This document shows positions 34,200 to 42,418 of a stretch of 64,000 nucleotides of DNA, one piece after another (within the stretch, counting starts at the first letter, position 1; every line of letters starts with the position of its first letter). The stretch is from Pengzhenrongella frigida (GTDB lineage: Bacteria; Actinomycetota; Actinomycetes; Actinomycetales; Cellulomonadaceae). A model generated the notes under the pieces. It worked only from the letters and a program-made list of their open reading frames with translations, did not search any database and had not been told where the DNA came from. The translations under genes and the position numbers were made by a program. The DNA is taken from NCBI RefSeq assembly GCF_004168625.1, contig NZ_SDWW01000013.1, forward strand, positions 1 through 64,000, given 5' to 3'.

Positions 34200-34856
34200 G
34201 TGGTGCGGGTCCTGGTGGTCGACGACGAGCGCGGACTTGTGCGTGCGCTGACGCGCGGGCTGACGGCGGAGGGGTTCGCGGTCGACGTCGCCTACGACGG
34301 CAACAGCGGGCTCGAGCTCGCGACGGACAACGACTACGACGCGATCGTGCTCGACGTGATGCTCCCCGGGCGCAACGGCTACGACGTGGTGACCGCGCTG
34401 CGTGCGCTCGACGTGTGGACCCCGGTCCTGATGCTCAGCGCCAAGGACGGCGAGCACGACGTCGCCGACGGGCTCGACGTCGGCGCGGACGACTACCTGA
34501 CCAAGCCGTTCTCGTTCGTCGTGCTCGTGGCGCGCCTGCGCGCCCTGGTGCGCCGCCCGGCCGAGGCGCGGCCCGCGGTGCTGACCGTGGGCGACCTCAC
34601 GCTCGACCCGGCGGCGCGGACCGTGACCCGCGCGGGCGAGCTGGTGCCGACGACGATGCGCGAGCTCGCACTGCTGGAGTACCTCATGCGCCACGCCGAC
34701 CGCGTGGTCGGCAAGGTGGAGCTGCGCGACCACGTCTGGGACGGCTCGGGCGAGGACCTCAACGTCGTCGAGGTCTACGTCGGCTACCTGCGACGCAAGC
34801 TCGGCCGGGAAGCCATCGCGACCGTGCGCGGTGCGGGCTACCGCGTGGCGGGGTGA
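34200..34856 (+). CDS. OmpR-family response regulator
   Basis: A 218-residue regulator. The receiver domain spans about residues 1-115 with acidic pocket DDE at 8-10, phosphoacceptor Asp52 in AIVLDVMLPGRNGY and the conserved Lys in YLTKPFS. The winged-helix DNA-binding domain spans about 125-215 (VPTTMRELALLEYLMRHADR, VVEVYVGYLRRKLG). GTG at 34200 or 34203 is the start; a -10-like CATGCT at 34191-34196 lies 6 nt before 34203, suggesting a leaderless mRNA. The stop overlaps the kinase start (GTGA). It probably controls the divergent ABC operon, 81 bp away. Confidence 0.92.
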   Translation: MVRVLVVDDERGLVRALTRGLTAEGFAVDVAYDGNSGLELATDNDYDAIVLDVMLPGRNGYDVVTALRALDVWTPVLMLSAKDGEHDVADGLDVGADDYLTKPFSFVVLVARLRALVRRPAEARPAVLTVGDLTLDPAARTVTRAGELVPTTMRELALLEYLMRHADRVVGKVELRDHVWDGSGEDLNVVEVYVGYLRRKLGREAIATVRGAGYRVAG

Positions 34857-36298
34857 GTCGGGTGGCCGGCCGGCCACGGCGCGGCTGGGCGGGATGGCCG
34901 CGGCGCGGATGGGCTCGATGGTCGCTCCGGGTCCGGCTGACGCTGCTGACGGCCGGCCTGCTGTGCGTGACGCTCATCGTGGGCGCCGTCGTGCTCACGG
35001 CCGTGCTCTCCCGCAGCCGGGTCGTGGCGCTCGACGACCTGGTGCGCGAGCGGGCCGCGACGATCGCCGGTCTGGCCAGCGACGACCGCCTCCCGCAGAC
35101 CCTCCCCGTGGCCGAGCCCGGCGAGATCGCCCAGCTGCTCGACGCTCGCGGCCACGTGCTCGCCTCCTCTCCGAATGCCAGCCGCACCCTGCCCGTGCTC
35201 CCTGCCACCGAGGTCGCCGCGCTGCAGCGGCGGGCCGGCGACGAGGTGGCGGCGAGCGGCACGAGTGCGAGCGCCTACGACCGCCAGGCGCGGGTCGCCG
35301 TCCTCGCGACCAGCTACCAGGGAGCCCCGGCGACCGTCGTGGCGACAGTGCCCCTCGGTGAGGTGCAGGGGCTGCTGCGCGCGCTGCGGGTCTCGCTCGG
35401 CGTGGTGGTCCCGCTGCTCACGGCCCTGCTCGCCGGGGCGATCTGGATCGTGCTGGGTCGCGCCCTGCACCCGGTCGAGCAGCTGCGCCGCGCCGCCGCG
35501 CAGGTCGCCCTGTCCGGCGGGCCGGGGTCGTTGCCCGTGCCGCGGTCCGACGACGAGCTCGGCGCCCTGGCCCGGACCCTGAACGAGATGCTCGACCGGA
35601 TCGAGGTCGGTGCCGCACGTCAGCGGGCGTTCGTCGCCGACGCCGCCCACGAGCTGCGGTCTCCGCTCGCCTCGCTGCGCGCGAGCATCGAGGTCGCCCG
35701 CACCCACCCCGCCGCGTACACCAGTGCCGAGCTCGCCGAGGACCTCGAGGGCGAGGTCCTGCGCATGCAGGCGCTGGTCGACGACCTGCTGCTGCTCGCC
35801 CGGGTCGGCTCGACGCCGCTGGTCCGCGCCGACGTCGACCTGGCCCGCCTCGCGCAGGTCGCCGCGGAGACGTCCCGCCCGGCGTCCGCCGTCGGCATCC
35901 CGGTCCGGATCGAGACCACCGGCGCCGGGCACGCGCGGGGCGATGCGGCCGCAGTCGGCCGGGTGGTGCGCAACCTGCTGGACAACGCGGTGCGGCACGC
36001 CGGGACGCGCGTGCGGGTCACGGTGGCGGACGGCGTCGTCACCGTGGAGGACGACGGCAACGGGGTGGCCGAGGCCGACCGCGAGCGCGTGTTCGAGCGC
36101 TTCGTGCGGCTCGAGGAGTCGCGGCAGCGCGAGGCCGGGGGCTCCGGTCTCGGGCTGGCGATCGCCCGCGAGATCGCGCGGGAGAACGGGGGCGACGTCG
36201 TGCTCGCGAGCTCACCGCTCGGCGGCCTGCGGGCGACGCTGCGCCTGCCGGTGGTCGACGTCGGGAGCGCGCCGCTCGGTGGACAGCTCGGTGGATAG
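34853..36298 (+). CDS. Sensor histidine kinase
   Basis: A 481-residue kinase with TM1 at about residues 28-52, an extracytoplasmic loop of about 110 residues, TM2 at about 180-200 and a HAMP linker. The HisKA phosphoacceptor is in FVADAAHELRSPLASLR, and the ATPase domain carries NLLDNAVRHAG, VEDDGNGVAEADR and GGSGLGLAIARE. It is coupled to the OmpR-type regulator by a 4-bp overlap. The short periplasmic loop resembles sensors of envelope damage more than of solutes. Likely target: the divergent LolA-like/ABC operon. Confidence 0.93.
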   Translation: MSRVAGRPRRGWAGWPRRGWARWSLRVRLTLLTAGLLCVTLIVGAVVLTAVLSRSRVVALDDLVRERAATIAGLASDDRLPQTLPVAEPGEIAQLLDARGHVLASSPNASRTLPVLPATEVAALQRRAGDEVAASGTSASAYDRQARVAVLATSYQGAPATVVATVPLGEVQGLLRALRVSLGVVVPLLTALLAGAIWIVLGRALHPVEQLRRAAAQVALSGGPGSLPVPRSDDELGALARTLNEMLDRIEVGAARQRAFVADAAHELRSPLASLRASIEVARTHPAAYTSAELAEDLEGEVLRMQALVDDLLLLARVGSTPLVRADVDLARLAQVAAETSRPASAVGIPVRIETTGAGHARGDAAAVGRVVRNLLDNAVRHAGTRVRVTVADGVVTVEDDGNGVAEADRERVFERFVRLEESRQREAGGSGLGLAIAREIARENGGDVVLASSPLGGLRATLRLPVVDVGSAPLGGQLGG

Positions 36299-36303
36299 CC
36301 AGG

Positions 36304-38001
36304 TCAGGACGGGCCGCGCCCCGCGGATCGGGGACCGTGCCGCCGCACGGTGCGCGCCCGAGCAGGAGTCGCCGGGACGACGGTTGGTCCCCCTCCGTAC
36401 AGCCGCACGCGGTTGCGGCCGGAGTGCTTCGCCTCGTACAGCGCGACATCGGCGGCGTGGAACACGTCGTTCATGGTCGTGCCCGACGCCGGGTAGACGG
36501 CCACCCCGGCACTGAGCGCGCAGCGGATCGTCCGGCCCGCGACGAGGATCGGATTCTCGTCGCACCGCCGACGGACCTCTTCGGCGAAGGCGAGGCCCAC
36601 CGCGGCGTCGGCTCCCGGGAGCGCGACGAAGAACTCTTCCCCGCCCCAGCGGGCCACGAGGGCGTCGGCCGGAGCAGACTCGGCCAGTCGGGTCGCGAGC
36701 GCGACGAGCACCGCGTCGCCGGTGAGGTGCCCGAACTCGTCGTTGATGTCCTTGAACCGGTCGACGTCGAACAGGACGGCGACGAGGGGGGCATCGCTTT
36801 GCTCGGCGGCCCCGACGAGCGCGTCGAAGGTCTCGACCATGTGGCGGCGATTGTGCAGCCCGGTCAAGGAGTCACGGCTCGCGAGCTCGACCAGGTCGGC
36901 GCGCAGCGACTCGATGGTCGCGACCTGCCGCACCATCTGATCGTGCGCCGCGGCCAACCGGCGGCTCTGGTTGTTCGCCTCGGTGACGTCGCGCGCGACG
37001 AGCACCGTGCCGAGGTCGCGGCGATGGCGGTCGATCAGCGGGAAGCCGCGGACCTCGAACTCCGACCGGCCGCCGGGGAACTCGACCACGAGGGCGACCT
37101 CGCGGTCGTCGCTGGTCGTCATCCTGTCGCCGAGGAGGTCGCGGGCGGGCAGCCCGATCAGATCGGCGGGTGCACCCGGCTCGACTCCCCGCACGAGCCG
37201 GTCCGCGGCCGGGTTGAGGTCGAGGAACTTGCCGGCCGGGCTGATGACCACGACCGCGTCCCCGATCTGGTCCACGATCAGCGCTCGAGCGACCGGCGCG
37301 AACGTGAACAGGTCCTGCCGGAAGACCGCGTACCAGACGATCGTGCCGGTCACCGCGAGTCCGAGCGGGGTCGGGTCCAGCGCTCCGGTCCGACCGCCGA
37401 TCCCGCCGAGGATGAACACCAGGTTCACCGTCATCGGGACGAGGGCCGCGACGAACACAGCCAGGCGTTGCGCGCGGAACGCGTCCGACGCACGCCACCA
37501 CGCCCATCCGACGAACCCGAGGCCGAGGAACATCTCGACGAAGGTGAAGACGGTGTCCGCCCAGAAGGCCGGGCCGTAGGTCCACGTCGCGGCGCCCGTC
37601 AGCTGCGCGGCGCCGGGCCCGCCGTAGACCAGCAGGTGCCACGGGTTCGTCAGCGCCGCCACCGTGATGAGCGCGGGCTCGACGAGCAGCGCGAGCACGA
37701 GGGCGCGGGTCGGCACCCACTGCGGTCGGGCGACCGCGAACCCGAGACCCAGGAACGCCGCACACAGGGCGCTCGGACCGGCGAACGCGGCCAGCGTCGC
37801 GATCGCGGCGACGGACTCGTTGCTGCTCCCCCGCGACAGGGTGAGGCTCACGGACCACCAGCTGGCCCCCGCCATCACCACCGTGAGCGCGGCCCCGAGG
37901 GTCAGGTTGTGCGCCCGCTGCCGCCAGGCCACCACGGCGATGATGGCGCAGGCCACAGCTGCGACGGCGTACGAGGCCGCGATCGGATCGCGCACGTCCA
38001 T
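36304..38001 (-). CDS. 7TM-PAS-GGDEF diguanylate cyclase
   Basis: A 565-residue membrane protein. The N-terminal 235 residues hold seven TM helices in the histidine-kinase 7TM layout, then PAS at about 240-360 (VVVISPAGKFLDLNPAADRL) and GGDEF at about 385-545. The active-site motif RWGGEEFF is intact and DSLTGLHNRRH starts the domain, so it should make c-di-GMP. The position of the I-site reads PADA, so product inhibition is probably absent. The gene converges on the kinase gene with 5 bp between. Likely ligand class: hydrophobic or membrane signals, inferred from the 7TM part. Confidence 0.9.
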   Translation of the reverse strand: MDVRDPIAASYAVAAVACAIIAVVAWRQRAHNLTLGAALTVVMAGASWWSVSLTLSRGSSNESVAAIATLAAFAGPSALCAAFLGLGFAVARPQWVPTRALVLALLVEPALITVAALTNPWHLLVYGGPGAAQLTGAATWTYGPAFWADTVFTFVEMFLGLGFVGWAWWRASDAFRAQRLAVFVAALVPMTVNLVFILGGIGGRTGALDPTPLGLAVTGTIVWYAVFRQDLFTFAPVARALIVDQIGDAVVVISPAGKFLDLNPAADRLVRGVEPGAPADLIGLPARDLLGDRMTTSDDREVALVVEFPGGRSEFEVRGFPLIDRHRRDLGTVLVARDVTEANNQSRRLAAAHDQMVRQVATIESLRADLVELASRDSLTGLHNRRHMVETFDALVGAAEQSDAPLVAVLFDVDRFKDINDEFGHLTGDAVLVALATRLAESAPADALVARWGGEEFFVALPGADAAVGLAFAEEVRRRCDENPILVAGRTIRCALSAGVAVYPASGTTMNDVFHAADVALYEAKHSGRNRVRLYGGGPTVVPATPARARTVRRHGPRSAGRGPS

Positions 38002-38126
38002 GTCGGGCTACCTCCGGCCGGACAGGCCTCGAGCCCCCCTGAGCACGGACCTGTCCCCTCACTGATCGACCGGGAACGCACCGGGATGAGGGACTCGCCC
38101 GCGGCTCACGGCGGGGCCGGCGGGAC

Positions 38127-38972
38127 TCAGCCCCAGAAGCCGGGAGCCCCCCAACCGCCCCAGTCGCCCCAGCTGTCCCAGACACCCGGACCGACGACGT
38201 CGCCGAGGCCGTCGGTCGGGGCGACGGTCGGGACGTCGGTCGGGACGGCAGTGGGGACAGCTGTCGGGACGTCCGTGGGCACGTCAGTCGGGACGTCCGT
38301 GGGCACGTCCGTCGGCAGGTCCGTCGGCACGTCAGTCGGCACGTCAGTCGGCAGGTCCGTCGGCACGTCAGTCGGCACGTCCGTCGGCACGTGCGTCGGC
38401 ACGTCGGTGGGCACGTCACCGGGCACGTCACCGCCCCCTCCGGTGGGGGTCGGCGTCGGGCGGGGGCCAGCGGGCACCTCGACCACCGGCGGCGGGGCGT
38501 CGCTCGACCCGGGCCGCTCGGGCACGGCCGGGGTGACCGTGCCGGTCGGGGCGGCGACCAGCAGCGGGGACCGGGCGCCGGCGGCAGGCGACGGGTCGTC
38601 GCTGGCGACCGGCCCGCGGATCGCCGGGTTCATCAGGAGGCCGGACCCCGTGGCACCCGTGGAGCTGGTGGATCCACGGCCGGCAGGAACCCAGGCCGGA
38701 CTGGGCCCGGCGAACACTCCCGGAGCGGCGGCACCCGGCGCAGACGGCTCGACGGCCAATTCACCGGCAGGCTCGGCCTCGATCGCCGACGGTGGGGTCG
38801 GCCGTGCCGACGGCGAGATCGGCCGGATGAACGACGCCGTCGCCCTCGTCCCGGGATCGGCGCCGCTGCTCGCCACGACGGCGGCTCCGGCACCGGCGAA
38901 CAGGGCTGCGGCGGCGATGGCGACAGCCTGGGTGATCTGCTTCGCGGGATCGGATCTCTTCGATGCTGCCAT
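38127..38972 (-). CDS. Secreted or anchored PTDV-repeat protein, unknown function
   Basis: A 281-residue protein with an N-terminal signal/anchor helix at about 13-35 (AVAIAAAALFAGAGAAVVAS), a Pro/Ala/Ser-rich middle and about 17 copies of a 4-residue repeat, mostly Val-Pro-Thr-Asp, between about residues 180 and 255. The last 18 residues are Gly/Trp-rich (WDSWGDWGGWGAPGFWG). Regular acidic Pro-Thr repeats suggest an extended stalk in the wall, possibly glycosylated, and the Trp-rich end a binding or aggregation tag. No family is recognised. The gene stands alone on the minus strand. Confidence 0.6.
   Translation of the reverse strand: MAASKRSDPAKQITQAVAIAAAALFAGAGAAVVASSGADPGTRATASFIRPISPSARPTPPSAIEAEPAGELAVEPSAPGAAAPGVFAGPSPAWVPAGRGSTSSTGATGSGLLMNPAIRGPVASDDPSPAAGARSPLLVAAPTGTVTPAVPERPGSSDAPPPVVEVPAGPRPTPTPTGGGGDVPGDVPTDVPTHVPTDVPTDVPTDLPTDVPTDVPTDLPTDVPTDVPTDVPTDVPTAVPTAVPTDVPTVAPTDGLGDVVGPGVWDSWGDWGGWGAPGFWG
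38215..38430 (-). repeat. 12-bp in-frame tandem repeat (about 17 units, encoding VPTD-like tetrapeptides)
   Basis: Units read on the plus strand as variants of GTCGGCACGTCA or GTCGGGACGTCC. Third-position differences (GTCA, GTCC, GTGG) outnumber amino-acid changes, which shows selection on the peptide. Confidence 0.9.
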
Positions 38973-39209
38973 GCTTCGAAACTAGGACGGATCACCCATA
39001 GGCGTCTATATCACCAGGCGATCGGCGGGCAGGTTTCCCACAGAAGAGGACTCCTGTCTCAGCTCGAACCGTACGACCCGCGCGAGGCCGGCTGGACCGG
39101 GATCGGCTGGATCGTCGTGCTGGTCATGGCGCGCCAGGCGGGCGGCGCTGCGCAGCCGGGACCGCCCGGCGCCGGACGTCCCGGAGCAAGATCACCCGAG
39201 ATGTCACGG

Positions 39210-39215
39210 TAGATT
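39210..39215 (+). promoter_or_regulatory. -10 box of a probable leaderless transcript
   Basis: TAGATT lies 6 nt before the GTG at 39222, with no ribosome site between. Confidence 0.55.
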
Positions 39216-39221
39216 CTTCGG

Positions 39222-39851
39222 GTGGCTCCGACATTCGACGAGGACGACAGCCGAGATCGGCTGCTCTCACTCTGGGACGCCGGGCAGAACCTCACGGCCG
39301 CGGCCACCAACCGCAGCGACCTCGAGGCGGCTCTGGCGGCGGCCCAGCGCGAGTACGAGGCCGCCCTCGCGCGCCGCAGCGCGCTCCTCGGCGCACTCGC
39401 CGCCGTCCAGTCCGCGTACGCCGTCGCGCACGTCAACGCAATCGCGGTCGGGTGGTCGACGACCGAGCTCAGCGACGCCGGGCTGCCGACACCGCCGGCA
39501 CGCCACAGCGGTCCGCGCGGGACTCAGCGCCGAGCCGCCGCAGGGACGTCAATCGCGGCGCCGTCAACCGCAGCGCCGTCAACCGCAGCGCCGTCGACCG
39601 CAGCGCCGTCGACCGCGGCCGCGCTGCCGATGGAGACGTCACCCACCCCACCGTCGCCGTCGGGCACCGACGCGACCGACCCGACCGCACCCGTCGAGGG
39701 CGCTCACGAGCGATCGAGCTGGGACACGGAGCAGACGGCGTTCCTGGTCACCTCCCGGTCGAAGGACAACCCCGTCTGGTACGAGTCGATGCGGCAGAGC
39801 CCGATCTCGCCGCGGGGCGACGAGCCCGACCGCGACGCGCGCCTGCCCTGA
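39222..39851 (+). CDS. Hypothetical coiled-coil protein with a PSTAA repeat linker
   Basis: A 209-residue protein. Residues about 8-70 form a long amphipathic helix, probably a coiled coil (DLEAALAAAQREYEAALARR). Residues 111-135 are four copies of APSTA(A). The C-terminal part is acidic and disordered, with a short conserved-looking end (AFLVTSRSKDNPVWYESMRQ). No signal peptide is seen. No family is recognised; it may be a cytoplasmic adaptor. The GTG is placed by a -10 box 6 nt upstream. Confidence 0.6.
   Translation: MAPTFDEDDSRDRLLSLWDAGQNLTAAATNRSDLEAALAAAQREYEAALARRSALLGALAAVQSAYAVAHVNAIAVGWSTTELSDAGLPTPPARHSGPRGTQRRAAAGTSIAAPSTAAPSTAAPSTAAPSTAAALPMETSPTPPSPSGTDATDPTAPVEGAHERSSWDTEQTAFLVTSRSKDNPVWYESMRQSPISPRGDEPDRDARLP
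39555..39614 (+). repeat. 15-bp in-frame tandem repeat (4 units) encoding AAPST
   Basis: Units start at 39555, 39570, 39585 and 39600 and differ by one or two bases each. They lie in the linker of the coiled-coil protein. Confidence 0.9.
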
Positions 39852-39877
39852 ACCGCTGAGCCCGGCCGAGACCGGCT

Positions 39878-40366
39878 TCAGGCGGCTGCGGGTAGCGATG
39901 CCTCGATCAGCTGGAGGATCTCGGGCGCGTCAGGCTCGGTCGTCGGCCGGAACCGGTGCACCGTCCCGTCAGGGGTGACCACGAACTTCTCGAAGTTCCA
40001 CTTCACGCGGCCGGCCTTCCCGTTCGCGTCGGGGGTCTTGGTGAGCTCGGCGTACAGCGGGTGCTGCGACTTGCCGTTCACCTTGATCCGCTCGAACATC
40101 GGGAACGTGACCCCGTAGGTGAGCGAGCAGAACTCCTTGATCGCCTCGTCGCTGCCGAGCTCCTGGAGGAACTGGTTGCTCGGGAACCCCAGGACGGTGA
40201 ATCCACGGTCGCCGTACGTCTTCTGAAGCTCCTCGAGCTTCTTGTACTGCGGCGCCAGACCGCACCGCGAGGCCACGTTGACGATGAGCTTGACCTGGTC
40301 CGAGTACTGCGCGAGGGAGGTCGACTCGCCGTCGATCGTGGTGAGCGGGATGTCGTTGAGGGTCAT
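39878..40366 (-). CDS. Glutathione peroxidase-family thiol peroxidase (Cys type)
   Basis: A 162-residue peroxidase that reduces H2O2 and lipid hydroperoxides. The catalytic residue is Cys in NVASRCGLAPQY, and the tetrad partners are visible in GFPSNQF (Gln and Asn) and in VKWNFEKFVV (Trp, Asn). As in other actinobacteria, the electron donor is likely thioredoxin or mycothiol, not glutathione. The ATG at 40366 gives the usual N-terminus MTLNDIPLTT; an upstream start at 40387 adds seven residues. No partner gene adjoins it. Confidence 0.93.
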   Translation of the reverse strand: MTLNDIPLTTIDGESTSLAQYSDQVKLIVNVASRCGLAPQYKKLEELQKTYGDRGFTVLGFPSNQFLQELGSDEAIKEFCSLTYGVTFPMFERIKVNGKSQHPLYAELTKTPDANGKAGRVKWNFEKFVVTPDGTVHRFRPTTEPDAPEILQLIEASLPAAA

Positions 40367-40424
40367 GACCTGCACCAACGCCACCACGCCAGGGAAAAGT
40401 CCCCGTCACCGCCCGGTCGCACCC

Positions 40425-41444
40425 TCATCGCTGCCGCTCGGACCGCCCGAGCCGCCAGTAGCCCATGAACGCGACCTGCTTCCGGTCGATCCCGTGCTCG
40501 GTGACCAGGCACCGGCGCAGCGACCGGATCGCCGCCGACTCTCCCGCCAGCCACGCGTAGAAGCCCCGGTCCTCAGAGCGGTCGGCGCAGTCCCAGAGGA
40601 TCTCGTGGTCGACGTCGATCTCGGGGAGCGGCTGCGCCACGGCGGCCCGCGCCGGCTGCCAGTGCTCGGGCTGACCGGCCAGCCAGCCGCGGACGGCCTG
40701 CTCCAGCCGGGCCCCCACCGGTGCGTCTCGGCGCGGCAGCCACGTGACCGCGACCTGCTCCCCGACCGCCACGGGCAGCACGTCGTCGGCGGACGGGACC
40801 TCGAGGAAGACCGTGGCCGCGAACCCGGCCGGCAGCGACTCGAGGATGGCGCAGATCGCGGGGACGGCGGTCTCGTCGCCCGCGAGGAGCGCGTGCGTGG
40901 CGTCTCCGGGGTGCCAGTCGATCCCCGAGGGCTCGGCCCCGCTGCGCGCGTCGGGTCCGACCACCATGACGCGATCGCCCGGCCGGGCGGTCGCGAGCCA
41001 GCGGCCGGCCGGGCCGAGCGGGGCGGCGTCGGCCGGATCAGCGAGCTCAGCAGGATCCCTGTCGGCCGCGTCGCGGTGGTCGACGAAGTCGACGTCGAGC
41101 TCCAGCGACTCGGCCCGAAAGCCCCGGACCGTGTAGGTGCGGAACGGGTTCTGGTCCTGTGCCGGGAGGGCGCTCCAGCGCTCGTGCCAGGTCGCCGAAC
41201 CGTCGACGCCGCCGTCGTCTGCCAGCCCGGCACCGAACCGGCCACCGTCGAGCGGGAAGAGGATCTTGATCCGTTGGTCGTGTCCGCCGACGCCCCAGAA
41301 CTGCAGGTCGTCGCCGGTGAACGTCACCCGACGGAAGTGGGGGCTGAGCTGCCGGATCCGGTCCACCTGCAGGACGAACGGGCTGTAGGCGGGTCGATCG
41401 GCCACGGCCGCCCGCGCTCGGGCGGCAACCGGTAAGGTAAGCAT
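40425..41444 (-). CDS. Siderophore-interacting protein (ferric-siderophore reductase, SIP/ViuB family)
   Basis: A 339-residue cytoplasmic flavoprotein. The FAD-binding domain spans about residues 20-150 with HFRRVTFTGDDLQFW and FRTYTVRGFRAESLELDVDF (the RxYT flavin motif); the NAD(P)H domain follows with ATHALLAGDETAVPAICAIL and a C-terminal AFMGYWRLGRS. It releases iron from imported siderophores by reduction. The ATG at 41444 sits inside an IdeR-type iron box and 6 nt after a -10-like CATACT (41456-41451, minus strand), so the mRNA is probably leaderless and iron-repressed. No siderophore transport genes adjoin. Confidence 0.93.
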   Translation of the reverse strand: MLTLPVAARARAAVADRPAYSPFVLQVDRIRQLSPHFRRVTFTGDDLQFWGVGGHDQRIKILFPLDGGRFGAGLADDGGVDGSATWHERWSALPAQDQNPFRTYTVRGFRAESLELDVDFVDHRDAADRDPAELADPADAAPLGPAGRWLATARPGDRVMVVGPDARSGAEPSGIDWHPGDATHALLAGDETAVPAICAILESLPAGFAATVFLEVPSADDVLPVAVGEQVAVTWLPRRDAPVGARLEQAVRGWLAGQPEHWQPARAAVAQPLPEIDVDHEILWDCADRSEDRGFYAWLAGESAAIRSLRRCLVTEHGIDRKQVAFMGYWRLGRSERQR

Positions 41445-41451
41445 TGCCTAA
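41433..41451 (-). promoter_or_regulatory. IdeR/DtxR iron box
   Basis: TTAGGCAATGCTTACCTTA (minus strand, 41451 to 41433) matches the IdeR consensus TTAGGTTAGSCTAACCTAA at 14 of 19 positions, with both TTAGG and ACCT half sites kept. It covers the region from the -10 box to codon 4 of the siderophore-interacting protein gene. Confidence 0.8.
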
Positions 41452-41499
41452 GTATGCCTGACGATCGACGGAAGACCAGACCTCGGGGCGGCCCGGATC

Positions 41500-42372
41500 T
41501 CACGGCACGAGGGGCCGCACCTCGCGGGCGACGAACCGGACGAAGTCCTCCGGATCGGGGTCGTCGGCCGTCGGCTGCAGGACGACCGCCGTCGCTCCGG
41601 CGTCGGCCCATCGACGCACGGCCGCCGCCACGACCGCCGCGTCCCCCGCCACCCCGACCTCCTGGGTCAGGTCGTGCCCCCAGTCCCGGTGCGACGCCGC
41701 GAGGCGCTCGGCGGCCCCCGGTCCGGTCGCCGCCAGCACGAACACCGTGACCCGGTGCGGCTCGGTCCGACCGCCGGCGATCCGCCCCTCGTCGATCAGC
41801 ACGCGCGCCGCGCGCACCGCATCGGGGCTCGTGCCGCCGGTCAGGATCGTCGCGTCGGCGACCTCCCCGCTCAGCCGCAGCGATCGCGGGCCGCTCGCCC
41901 CGACCGCCAGCGCGGGCGGGTCGAGCGGCGGCCAGTCCAGGCGTACTCCGTCCAGCTGGACGTACCGCCCCGCGAAGGTGACCTCCTCGCCGCGCAGCAG
42001 CGAGCGCAGCACCGTCACGTGCTCGCGCAGGAGCGTGACCGGGGACTCGACCCGCTCCCCCACCTGCGCCATCCAGTCCTGGACGCCGTGCCCGACCCCC
42101 ATCGCGACCCGGCCGGGGAACATCCGCTCGAGCGTGGCGATCTCCATCGCCGTGAGCGCGACGTTGCGCAGCGGCACCGGCAGGAGCCCCACCGCGACCC
42201 GCAGCCGGTCGGTCCAGGCCAGCGCGGCCGCCGCGCTCGCGATGCCGCTCTCCCGGAAGCAGTCCTCCCACAACCAGAGCTCGTCGAGCCCGGCCCGATC
42301 CGCCGCCTGGGCCACCGCACGCAGCCGTTCGGGCGGGAGCTGGGGCAGGAACACCGCACCGAGGAGCGTCAT
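41500..42372 (-). CDS. LLM-class F420-dependent oxidoreductase
   Basis: A 290-residue luciferase-like TIM barrel. The order VFLPQLPPERLRAVAQAADR, DELWLWEDCFRESG, LRVAVGLLPVPLRNVALTAM, ERMFPGRVAMGVGHGVQDWM and PPALAVGASGPRSLRLSGEV is typical of the F420-dependent branch, with GVGHG a cofactor-contact motif. The substrate is unknown. The ATG at 42372 has AAGGA about 9 nt upstream. It is divergent from the second PQQ-repeat gene with 46 bp between. Confidence 0.9.
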   Translation of the reverse strand: MTLLGAVFLPQLPPERLRAVAQAADRAGLDELWLWEDCFRESGIASAAAALAWTDRLRVAVGLLPVPLRNVALTAMEIATLERMFPGRVAMGVGHGVQDWMAQVGERVESPVTLLREHVTVLRSLLRGEEVTFAGRYVQLDGVRLDWPPLDPPALAVGASGPRSLRLSGEVADATILTGGTSPDAVRAARVLIDEGRIAGGRTEPHRVTVFVLAATGPGAAERLAASHRDWGHDLTQEVGVAGDAAVVAAAVRRWADAGATAVVLQPTADDPDPEDFVRFVAREVRPLVP

Positions 42373-42405
42373 GCACCCCATCCTTGCGTGTTCCGTCGGG
42401 CTGGG

Positions 42406-42411
42406 TAGGGT
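42406..42411 (+). promoter_or_regulatory. -10 box of a probable leaderless transcript (PQQ-repeat protein 2)
   Basis: TAGGGT lies 7 nt before the GTG at 42419. The sequence TAGGGTCGC is shared with the paralog at 9987. Confidence 0.6.
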
Positions 42412-42418
42412 CGCTGAG

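Noticed and set aside
39030-39212. Possible small membrane protein (peptide LEPYDPREAGWTGIGWIVVL)
   Set aside because: No ATG, GTG or TTG with a ribosome site precedes it, and it lies in a gap with a better explained downstream promoter.
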